In this document: positions 36,801-47,057 of the stretch, in pieces
How the letters are laid out: each line of letters opens with the position of its first letter
Numbering within the stretch: the stretch's first letter is position 1
DNA from: Halichondria panicea
Taxonomy: Eukaryota; Porifera; Demospongiae; Suberitida; Halichondriidae
Assembly (NCBI RefSeq): GCF_963675165.1
Contig: NC_087390.1
Span: forward strand, 3,610,001-3,674,000
Reading direction: 5' to 3'
Length of the DNA stretch: 64,000 bases
Program-made: the position numbers and the translations under genes
The notes under the pieces: model-generated
Told to the model about the DNA's origin: nothing
Databases searched by the model: none
Seen by the model: the letters and a program-made list of their open reading frames with translations, nothing else

Positions 36801-39800
36801 TTGGCTCATTACGCAAAATATTATAGTAATACGGTACTACATGAAATTCAACTGAATATATAGACTGTATGTCAGCCATAATTATTTTATTGATCAGATA
36901 CTAATGGACGGGACAACACAGTCCATGGGGCACCAGATGGTGGTCAACTCCCAGCTAGAAACAGCTACACAAGCAGGTCAAATATTTCCATCACCACTGG
37001 AATCACTCTTTTATCACGTAAGTACATGCACACTTCACCTGATCTTAATGCATGAATCTCTTGAATCATAAATAAATAACTAAGTCATTATTATGGTACA
37101 CGTTTATATCGTATAATTGTGACTCGCGGGCATAATTTTTAAGGTTAGAGGTCAATTCGCGAAAATTGCAAACATTAAACGCCTTGGGGTACGATATCAC
37201 AATTATGATACCATGTGCGTAATGGCATGAAGGGGCTGTTATATATAGTAAACACTAAACTCTTGTCCTAACTGAGACGTGAAGTTAGGTATGTCTGTTT
37301 CATGGGGTAGTAAAGAGTTTTGTTCGAATCAATGTACTTCTTTGCACATACAGAGACTGATTTGAGTGGCAGTGATGATCAGATATATGCTGAGCCCATC
37401 CTTCATACAACAAATCATGGTGGGGACGATTGTGAGATGGAGCGGGAGTTTCAAAATCCCCTCTACCGATCATCAGAGGACATCACAGATAACGATGATA
37501 AGACCTTCTCTTTTGTGGGTGCTACTGGTACCTACTTATCAACACTTCAGGACAATGAGTGCCTCATATAAATAATAATTATTGTCATTGTCATAGGAGT
37601 ATAATTATTGCGCTTAACCACAAAATTACAACATTTCCAAGCTTTGCACAGTAGGGTTTGTACATAATAAATATAATTATATCGGAGACAAGAGATACAT
37701 GGCAATGTTTCTAATGTAACCACATAGATACATGTGTACAGGTGACTACCGATAAATTGGTACATGCATGTACATCTACTGTAGAAACTTGATTGTTAGC
37801 GCGTACTCGATTATATTTAATTTTTCGGAAGAGCAGCACTTTTGCAGCATGCGTGCGATATTAAATTCGTGGGTATAAAATGTTCGCGGTACATGTTTAA
37901 TCAGCGAACATTTATACTCTCGATATATACCCGCTATACGGTATAATTATAGCTGCATGGTGTATCAATCTGGAAGGACTCTGTTACCTGTGTCATCAAC
38001 CTGAGAAAATTCGACTTCAATGAGGTGGATTTGTTCCAGTTTCCTGGTCAATTTTGTGAATGTTTAAGACTGCTTGCTTGCCTATCGCTCCTGCAGTCGC
38101 TCGCTTTCCAAGCTGCTAACTTAGCTAGCTTAGCAGTGGAGCCATTGATCGTCACAGTGACATTCGGTTGGGTGCTGGATCGGCTCAAAAATGACCATGC
38201 ATAGATGAGTGCATAGAGCTCTGCTATTGACCACATCGGTGCATACGATAATAATTGGTTTCTACGATATATATTTTCCACATTCCCTCTTCAGGGTACG
38301 TACTATGCAATAGTACACAAAGGCGGCACATTAGCTTCATACACTGTCTATGTGCATAATAATCAATCATGAACAATTTATTGATTAGTTTGCTTTGACA
38401 TCAATGGCCTACTACAAACATAATTATGCATGTTTGCTGTCAAAACATATGACACTACACAGGTTTTATGGATATGACAATCAAGTTAAGCGAGTCATGT
38501 TTTATAGCATGCTAGATAATGAGCCAGGAATCGTAGCTAAATTACATTAAGCTATATGAATGTTTGCCCACAAAACCAAATTAGAATTACTGCCTTTACA
38601 CACTCTGTGCCAATTATTTATACATGCAGGCAATGTGTAGATGCGAGTGCCCTCTTATGAGATAATTATAATTATGGTTTTAACATGATCACAAACTGAA
38701 AGATTTGTTTAATATATCCTATAGACAATTACTTGGAAAATGCATAGACTACAAGTATACATGCATATGAGATCGGTATTTAAGCATGGGGTACCATATA
38801 ATACTCACTCTGAGAGTGTAGTAGATAGTGCTGAGGCTCTCCAGCTGCGACACAATGACAGTGTAGGAAGAGGCGCCTCGTGGAACATTCTCCAGTTTGG
38901 CCAGATAGTGTGGCGTGTTGATCTTTATTCCCGTCACATGGAATTTTTCTATGAGTTAACAGCAAAATGTGCCTACACAATGTCTGGATACAAACCGACT
39001 ACATATAATTATGTTCATGTACTAAAATAATCACTCTACTTGCATGGGACATTTACTAGTTTAACATGCAGGTGTACATGTTAATATACTTGTATATATA
39101 CATGTACACAAATTGTGAGGACTGATATTAAACCAGCAAGAGAATATTGCAATAACACAGAGACGGGGAAATTAGGATGACACATTCACATACATGACTG
39201 CGTACATGTACGTACCAGGATAGAATATCCTCTTCCCGTCACTCTTTGCAATGTGCAGTGTGATGAACTTCTCATTGTGGGCAAAGTCATTCTGCACAGA
39301 AATAAAAGCAGTCAGCTAATACCAGACCTATACAGTGTACCACTGGAAACACTAATATACCGAGATTCAGTGTAAACGCAGCAAATGAGCTAGGATGCAT
39401 ACAGGACGTAATAATTAACTTACATGACATTCATGTAGCCTAGGCACGTATGCAATTGTACTAAACTACAGTACAGTGTACAAGAGTACAAACCTTGGCA
39501 GTGATGTGTCTGGAGAGCAGTACCCAGACTGTGGCCACACCCTCACCACCATTGTTCACCCTCAGGGTGTACTGTGGATTGTTGCCTGTACATAAGCAGC
39601 GATACAAATCTTATATACATGTATTTTAGCATAATTGTCATGTATAACTATACACGTGTATCCAATGGCCATAAGCGTCAACATGCAGGCTTCTTTCAAG
39701 GTGATTCAACTTCACAAGCAGGAACCAATTAGCTGCCTGGTTATTAGGTACTACACACATGTACAAACACGCCTACTTACTGATGTCATACCAGTCCTTC

Positions 39801-42800
39801 TCTGCTGCATTCGGCTTCCAAACACTGTCAAACAAAGTAGAAGAATAAATATGATTTTGGTCAAAAGTGGTATATATAATACTAAAGGACGAAATATAAA
39901 TTATGGATTGTTATTGGCTGTTCTTTATCAATAGTTTACTATTTCTGAGTACACGTACATGTACGTTCAGTTTGGGGACAATATGTTGAAACGAAATCTC
40001 AAGAGTCGTTATGTAAATTGTAGCATCTTTTCTAATGAAACACCAACAAATAACCGTACTGATGGGAGATTGTAAAAGCAATGCTAGCTCCCGTGAACCA
40101 GACAAGAACTGGTTACACTCACTCATGTATGGTGGACTTATGAGCAAACAGCTCTGGCTTCCAATTGAGGTAGGCCACATCAAAGAACTTGCAGAGTGAG
40201 GCCCAGTCGATCCAAAACACACCTACATGGGGTTAACATAATTAACATAATTGCTATGGGATATACGTACACATGTAATTATATACGAACTATGTACGAG
40301 TCTAGTATTATAAGTCATCATAATTATCTTACCATTATCGACCTCCAAGGCTTGTGTCTGGTCAAACTTGAGTGCTCTCCTCAGCTCAGGAGTCCAGTGC
40401 GTCTGGTCATGCTCAGAGTAGTTACCCTGCATAGTGTACATCCACAGCATCATTGGCAGACACTTGCAAGAACAATGTACAAACAGTATGAGAAAATCCT
40501 TTTTGTCATAAATACAAATGACAAGTACATGTACATGTACAAAATAATTTGCGCCGTTGCACACGTATATATGTAAATCACAGCTAAGAAAAATACCACC
40601 TACAGTGATACATGTACACTGTATACTGCATGCTCAACATTTTATCTTTACATACATGTACATGTGCATATAGAGGCTAGTGAGTATACCTTCCATCTTT
40701 TGTGACTCCAGGGGTTCTTCAACTGAAGCAGCTTTAGCCCCTGAATAGAATGGTAATTTCAAAACACTAAATGCATGGACAGGTAGGTAGCAAAGAAAAT
40801 AAATATTAGGCACTTAAGGATAGCAATAAACTTACTTTGTATTGCACGACATTGAGGATTGCGTAAGCATGAGTGGCGACAAGCCCCGCCCTCTCAGCTT
40901 GAGCTTCAGATAGTTCCCCTGTGGCCACTGTCAGCAATGCATTGCCTATAGAGAAGAGTATATGCATGATATTTTAATTCCCTAGCTGCAAGAATTGATT
41001 AGGCTTTCAATTATACAAGCGTGTGCTTTTGTATGTACGTACTGAGTTAGGACAAAGCTGAAATCATGTATACCGAGTTGAATGCAGCTAGATTGTAATA
41101 AGGTTGTCCGATTATTGTAATTTATAGGCTGGTGCTACATTACGAAACTAGCCAATCTTGTATGTAATCTAGCTAGTTCAGAGTTGATCATAATCATTTG
41201 CGTACCTTTCCTGAGTGACTGCTCCATTTTGTCAAACAATTCATTGTTAGTCTCCTTGAGCCCAGCCCTCTCTGGGATCCACCCAGTCAGAGCATGCAGA
41301 TCAATGTTCTGTGAATGATGGAGAGTGTTAATGTTATTGCAAAGTTACAGTGCTGTAGATACTAATACCAGATAAGATGTTGCTCAAGTCAAGCAGAGGA
41401 ACATGCACAGTGATATGGATGCAAGAATACTTACTGAGCTGGATCCAGGAAAGTCATAGCCTCCCATCACCTGGGATAGAGAGGAAGGAATTTAAAAGCG
41501 GCACAACAACACAGAAAACGAAAACGTTTTGAAATTGAATAACCTTAAATGCGATTGAGCCAAATCAGCCGAAAAAATTGCTAACTTTTCCGACCAGGCA
41601 AGGATCGTGATGTCATAAATTGGTATACATGTAGGTTAATTTTTTCGAGGTCATTATCGATGTTAATACTTCAGTGCTACAGTGGATGAGCATCTGTACC
41701 TTCATATAGGCCTTTTCAATGAGGCTGACCCAGAACTCGTCACTGTTGTTGGAGTAGGAGCATAGCAGCTCACCACTGTTACTGATGGGTAGACGATCGT
41801 CTATCTCTACCTGCACAAACGGGGAACGGTTGACTGATGCGTACAAACACATGCAATCATATTGACGGTACACTGTTTTTCATACTACTACTCTATCATT
41901 AGACACACTGATACGCAAGCACTGCATGTATATATGAATATTATACATAAAACAATTTTAAGTAGCACGTATAACTTATAAGGCTGACTTTTATGTACGT
42001 AACAAGGGGACTTTAATTGAAAAGTGGTGCTGTGTCTACTAACCTTTCTTCTGCAGCCGTTAAGGTTGAATGATACCAGGTACTTTCCGTTGGGGTTCAT
42101 GATGGGTTCACCATTTCTGTTTTGAGGATGGATGAGCCTGGGATATACATGTATGCAGAAATGTCGTTAAAAAGCATGGAAAGCATTATTTACATGTACA
42201 GTGTACATAAAATTGATGTACGCGTAGCACAATGTAAAACGAATTATTATTTTGTATGGATTTGGATGCTATAAACATTATACATTATGGATGTACACTG
42301 TACATGTACCTGGTAGGCCTATTCCAAATATTCAAATTTTTTCACCTATTATTCAAATTATTTATTCACACTTGATCAGCCTATTATTCAACTTCATCAC
42401 CTAAATTGATGTCACCTATTATTCAAATTATTTAACATACATCGCAGCGAAATAAAACACCTATAAAATATATAGCACAAAAAAATGGGTTTAAGTCAAT
42501 TTCAGCAGTGAAATAACAAACTTTAGCACAAAAAAAATGTGGTCTCAACATTGATTGGACTAACATCATAAAAATTGAGGTTTACTGCCATGTAAAATCA
42601 TGTAAAATGTGGGCGTATTCTGAGCTACTGCGCATGTGCAACTCAATGAATATAATTAACCTGTTTTCACAGTGCCTATTATTCAAAATTAATGACTGCC
42701 TATTTAATATTCAAAAAATTATTCCGGAATATTTGGCAATATTTGGCACAGGCCTAGTACCTTGTGACGAGCCGTGTCTTGAACTTCCTTTCATAGTCAG

Positions 42801-45800
42801 CACTGACAGTGAGGGAGGCAACAAAGGAGCAGTCTGCTATTAGAGTCTGGGCAGGAAAGTAAGGGAAGTGCATGGGAGCAATAATACATGCACGAACAGT
42901 GATGTAAAGATGACATACTTATGAACATGTAGCTAAACGAAAGCAATATACATCACATGTTGTAATTAAGGCAATCAGCATGCAGACATACAAACATTAA
43001 ATGGGGGTGTATTGAATCGGAACTACATGTATAATGCCAGTACAACAGGTGAATATACCTTGAAACACGTTAAGTACACTGTATAAGCGAAAAATATTGA
43101 TACATGTATGTAGTAGAAGATAGAGATTCCTGAACGACACATTTACACAATGCAATTATTTTCCGGGGAAAGCACCAAAATGCTTGGAAACAAGCAAGTG
43201 TGAGAGACCCTTACGTTATTCACATGTACATGTACACTGGTATACTTTGTTAAACTGGTAGATTGACCGGGCACACATGTACTGTGCACACGTACATGTA
43301 GCTACACTGTAAGACCTGTTTGATAGCGAAGCTTGAGATGAGGTGCACCATCATGGGGTTGTCACATATCTCGTAGGGCCTCACCCAGGCCTTGAGTCTG
43401 GATCTCTGCTTATCTGACAGTCGTATTAGGCCACAGGGGTCCTCAAAATCTTGAGGCAATGGAGTTATACGCCTTAGGTCAGTTAGGTCCATGTCACTCA
43501 AGGGAAAGTAGGTCACACCATTGATACTGGAGGTCGCTCTAAAATGGGGTATGTGGGTGTTGGCGAGTGAATTGAAATAGCTAGACAATCACAATTTAGC
43601 TCTATACAAATACTATATGCACATACATGTTTTCAAAGAGAGAGTTAGTAGGTTATTAAAATTACTGGTACTTATACAATGTAACATTTAATTACTAAGT
43701 AACGAAAGTTTTGACAAAATATCTAGTCGCTGATGTGTGACAAACACACTTAATACGCTAGTCGATCTAGCACTGTAATTGATTTTCTGTACCTGAGCAC
43801 TTTGATCTCCTTCTCAGTGAACTTGGACCCCTTACCAGGTTTTCCCCCGTGCCTGAGGGTGGCGTGAGAAGGTGGGTGTCGACTGGGCGGGGTTGGTGAG
43901 GTGCGACTACTGAATGCGTCGAACTTTGGGGGTGTGGTAAGGTCAGTGTCAGCATCCAGAAAACTAGTCAGAGGACCTACAATGATACAGAGTGATCTAA
44001 TGACTGTGAACTCGTGGTAATCATATACACATGAAACTCGATGGTAAATCGATTATATATACAGCATGCCGTAACATTGCACACCAACAAAACATAATTA
44101 TACACACTACATGGTTAATCTATAGATCACCTCGTGGTAAGCTTCTGCTCGATCCAGGGGTGCTATGCCCTAGAGTTTTTGTGGGAGGAGCCAGATTCTC
44201 CAACTGACTAACCAGGTCATCAATGTCAACGGTTTTCGAAGGTGGTGGAAGTGTTTTCAAGTGCTCTATTTGCTCAAGGGCATTCATTGTAAGTGTCTTG
44301 ATATTCTGTCTGTCTTCATCATTCGTTAGTGTCTTTTGCTGCAGATTTGTCAAGAGTGTTTTCCAGTAGCCACAAACATAAACAGCAGCGATAGCATTTA
44401 CAAACACATTGTATGGTCGTGATTCTTTATGTCAGTGTTTCCGAATACATACTGGGATTGGGATTGTAGGAAACACAGACATGCTGGTCAAGGTGTAATT
44501 GAGTTAAAACTGAAAGCATTTAGTGCTAAATCCTAGGTGTAGGTGATGATAAACTAACAGCAAAAGTATCTACTCTTGCTAACATTGAGTTTATGTGAAG
44601 CTTTGCTACAAAAACAAAAAGTCAGATTGGATTGGGAAGACCAACAAATTTCACTTTGCGAGGTGTTAAGAATGAAAGCGATGAAACTACAGCAACTCAG
44701 AAATCTAAAATAGGGTCACAACAACATTCCTCCTTTAGGGGGCAAAAAGTTACTTATATGACTTTTTGTACCAAACGTTGTATAGCATTACATGCGAGGT
44801 AGTAACCATAATATAGGAAAGAAGTGAAGAAGCAGTTACTAAAAGAGAGCACTTGTGTTTGTATGCTGTGTGTGTGTAACAGCCCCTCTCCTCTTCTCTC
44901 ACAGGCAGCAGCTAGCAGCCAATAGACTAGAATTTGTATTTAGTTTCTTGATATGACCCTCCACAGCTAGAGCAACGCTTTGGGAACAGCATACTGCAGA
45001 TCACAATAAAATCAGCAAAGAAACTAAGTATTCACTGACTCTATAGTGTACGTGTCTATTAAATTTGACGTGTGCAATTGTGAGCAGACTCAGATAGGAT
45101 ACCGTACGGGTAGAAAATTTCGAGGTGTTTTTAATTTCGCGTTTTTCGTGGGTGGCTGCAGAACACGAAAATTAAAACCCGCGAAAGGCTTTGTTTACGC
45201 ATGCGAGATAGTGACACACCCTAACTCCACGAAATTTACTACCCGCGAAATTTTCCAAATTAGACAGAATATTGAATTGCACGAAAATTTACACCCTCGA
45301 AATTTTCTACCCGTACGGTAGACAGACAAGCGCTACTATAACTCTAGGCCACATGCAACTCGAGTTAATAAATACACTATATATATAGGACATACTTAGT
45401 ACATGTATCACAGACAGCTACATGTACAATACCGTATAGTGGGTAATTTTCGCGGACAGGTTGAGGTCAACATGCAATACATGAATTTTTCACTAACAAA
45501 AATCATCGCTGGTCAAGTTTAATGAATTTTTTTTACTGCACGAAAATTATCCACTATACGATAGCAGGAGTTCAACTCCTGACGATAGTTACAACATTTA
45601 CGTGTATACACACCACTTTCAAGGCGAGCTCTACTGCACAAGTGTACATGTCAATTGCTTTCTTGACAAAGCCCTTTTTCTCGTCCCTCATGGCCACTTC
45701 CAGCAGGTATTCCACCTGATGCATATCTCTCTGATGGAAGATACAACAGCATACATAGATTTAATACAGTAAATCCCCCGCCAGAACAAATTCCTTTTAG

Positions 45801-46523
45801 GTCACAGTTGATACTCTACTACACACAAGCACGTAATTAGTAACTTCACATAATGATACACATGTAACTTCACATAATTATTGTTCAACAGTACATGATT
45901 ATGTATACGTGCATGAAATTCACCCCTTTTCTAACTTATGAACACTGTTGTATTCTGCAATCACAAGCAAGTTACTCTACTTCCTTGAAATAAGGCGCCG
46001 CTTAAATTAAAAATTATTATAATTATGAACGTCCAAGTGGCGCAAAATTAGAAGGGGGCCTCGGTATCGGTAACCGTGTCCCATCTTTATCTTTGACTGC
46101 TATCTAACAATCACCTTATTCCTTTCGATGTGTGGGTTTGCTACATGCGCTGATGGTGCAACTGTATGTATAATCATAAAGAGTGGAAAATGAATAAAAG
46201 ACACATGATAGAAGAATCTAGTCTTGACAGCTAGCTATAAAATGTAGCTACAATACTAATATAATTTATTCACCTTGTGTACGTGTTGGAGTATTAAGGT
46301 ACACAGACAATTGCTGAGCTCTCTTAGCGTACTCAAGCACTCTAGGCTTTACAGGATTGAACATTGGAGCAATGGCACAAGCCTGGTTCAAAGCCTCTAC
46401 TGCCTCACTGTAGAAGGAGAAGGCTGCACTGTATTGTCCAGCTTGATCAAACTGAGTGGCTCTCCTTGCACACTCCAGTCCATCTTTATAGCGCTGCTCA
46501 GCGTAAGGAGAGGGAGGCTCCAT
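31298..46523 (-). CDS. CAPN7: Calpain-7 (MIT-domain calpain, PalB-type)
   Basis: Exons in coding order: 46523-46274, 46161-46115, 45715-45617, 44338-44131, 43976-43793, 43538-43316, 42846-42761, 42137-42044, 41810-41700, 41470-41435, 41308-41206, 40945-40836, 40740-40690, 40426-40333, 40222-40123, 39824-39781, 39585-39494, 39291-39216, 38948-38809, 33516-33454, 33279-33179, 32559-32482, 31454-31298. They join in phase to 848 aa (human 813). Two N-terminal MIT domains (about residues 5-80 and 100-165), which in the family bind ESCRT-III, precede a cysteine-protease core. All three catalytic residues are present: Cys343 in ADCSFVASL, His506 in ATHAYAIL, Asn526 in [10 protein letters not shown]. 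Two C-terminal C2-like beta-sandwich parts follow ([28 protein letters not shown]; then VYSTCDFTV to VPFIVDVF). A linker present in vertebrates after GQSA appears absent. The 5.3-kb intron 33,517-38,808 contains a complete plus-strand gene. The last exons were placed by weak but consistent similarity. Confidence 0.92.
31777..32254. mobile_element. MITE, CATAGATAG family, 7-bp target duplication (copy B)
   Basis: Lies in the last calpain-7 intron (31,455-32,481). The termini are CATAGATAGAGTAG...CTACTCTATCTATG. It is flanked by AACTGCC at 31,770-31,776 and 32,255-32,261. It is strongly similar to copy A (1,849-2,350) through most of its length but carries an extra stretch near 31,838-31,866. 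Confidence 0.8.
32876..32978. repeat. Tandem duplication of about 50 bp
   Basis: Two diverged copies, both starting TCAATCAGCCAATGA and ending ATTAAATTCTCCAAGCTCAG, in a calpain-7 intron. The second copy is about 9 bp shorter. Confidence 0.6.
33784..33839. repeat. (GT)n microsatellite
   Basis: An uninterrupted GT run of about 55 bp followed by a G-run, in the large calpain-7 intron about 375 bp upstream of the nested Notch-ligand-like gene. Confidence 0.95.
34214..37571 (+). CDS. Delta/Jagged-like Notch ligand with truncated DSL and repeated tail exons
   Basis: Exons: 34214-34255, 34332-34685, 34869-35439, 35537-35683, 35845-35979, 36139-36234, 36433-36543, 36898-37017, 37354-37571, giving 597 aa in frame. 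An alternative path (35537-35729 to 35801-35979) adds 30 aa. The first exon encodes a signal peptide. Exon 2 matches the MNNL domain of Notch ligands ([42 protein letters not shown]). Exon 3 carries [16 protein letters not shown], the start of a DSL domain (about residues 188-201), but it runs straight into three EGF modules (about 202-315) instead of completing DSL. A membrane helix ([20 protein letters not shown]) and a KRQKDKK stop-transfer follow. The cytoplasmic tail comprises four similar phase-1 exons and a last exon ending DNECLI. NPxY-type motifs occur as DNPVYGAP and QNPLY. It lies inside a calpain-7 intron on the opposite strand. Homology to Notch ligands is firm in MNNL; signalling competence is unproven. 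Confidence 0.85.
37572..38808. other. Remainder of the large calpain-7 intron
   Basis: About 1.2 kb. An AATAAA-type signal for the nested gene is plausible near 37,667. A likely TACCGTATAGC-type element fragment lies at about 37,790-37,945 (ends in CCCGCTATACGGTAT). No further exon is supported. Confidence 0.4.
42314..42756. mobile_element. hAT-like MITE inserted next to the calpain-7 catalytic-Cys exon
   Basis: The left end TAGGCCTATTCCAAATATT and right end AATATTTGGCACAGGCCTA are imperfect inverted repeats. The flanks are GTACCTGG (42,306-42,313) and GTACCTTG (42,757-42,764), an 8-bp duplication with one mismatch, typical of hAT elements. Internally CCTATTATTCAAATT is repeated. The right target copy spans the splice donor of exon 42846-42761. 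Confidence 0.6.
45100..45320. mobile_element. MITE with TACCGTACGGGTAGAAAATT ends
   Basis: A 221-bp palindromic element with 26-bp perfect terminal inverted repeats (right end AATTTTCTACCCGTACGGTA), internal CGAAATTT/AAATTTCG words, in calpain-7 intron 44,339-45,616. It belongs to a set of TACCGTA-ended elements. Confidence 0.8.
45430..45563. mobile_element. Small MITE with TACCGTATAGTGGGTAATTT ends
   Basis: 134 bp. The right end AAAATTATCCACTATACGATA complements the left end with few mismatches. Same calpain-7 intron as the element at 45,100-45,320. Confidence 0.7.
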
Positions 46524-47057
46524 CTCAGGATCTAGGACTCAACTTCTATTTTTCTTACTGACTGATGAGTCAGCAAACATTTACTGTTGACAGGAAATGC
46601 AGAAGGGGTTGTACAAAATGTAAGGTACTGCCCACTCGACCGCAACAACTAGAATATCAGCTAAGGTCAAGTTCTACATGTTCTACAAGGGAGTGTTTGT
46701 AGTTGATCTTCAGGCGATTGCGTTTGATAATTTATTTACTATCGATAGTGGATTCACAATACGTCCTTGTTCCCATAGTTACTGGGTGAGAGGAGTTAGC
46801 GCGTAGAAATTTAATTGGCCTCTGGCTGGGTAGTCAAAGGCTGTTTCCGGGACGACTTTTATTGCATTCTCGGTTATTTCAGTACCTCCAACCACAATCA
46901 ACCGAGGCATAAAAATGCCTTATGTACATGTAACATTTTTACTTTAACTTTAACCATTGTCCCATACATGTATATTTTTACCAACAAAAATTAATATAGT
47001 CTGATGATGAAGATATAGCAATCATATTTAATGCAGTCAGATACACTAGCTGCCTAC
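46524..47057. promoter_or_regulatory. Calpain-7 promoter and GNPTG 3' UTR interval
   Basis: 534 bp between the GNPTG stop and the calpain-7 start, both on the minus strand. No TATA box or named element stands out. Contains one TACATGTA palindrome near 46,970. Confidence 0.45.

Noticed and set aside
34214-37571. Classification as a generic EGF adhesion protein
   Set aside because: The MNNL block and the partial DSL block are specific to Notch ligands.
38048-38281. 77-codon minus-strand frame inside the large calpain-7 intron
   Set aside because: Considered as a missing calpain-7 exon, but the frame joins correctly from 38809 to 33516 without it and it has no similarity to the C2-like domain.
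42761-42846. Acceptor choices ...ATAG/CAGAC or ...AGCAG/AC for the calpain-7 catalytic-Cys exon
   Set aside because: Only the acceptor at 42,847 (exon starting ACT CTA ATA) keeps phase 0 with the preceding exon and matches the family's KQT-I--DCSF order.
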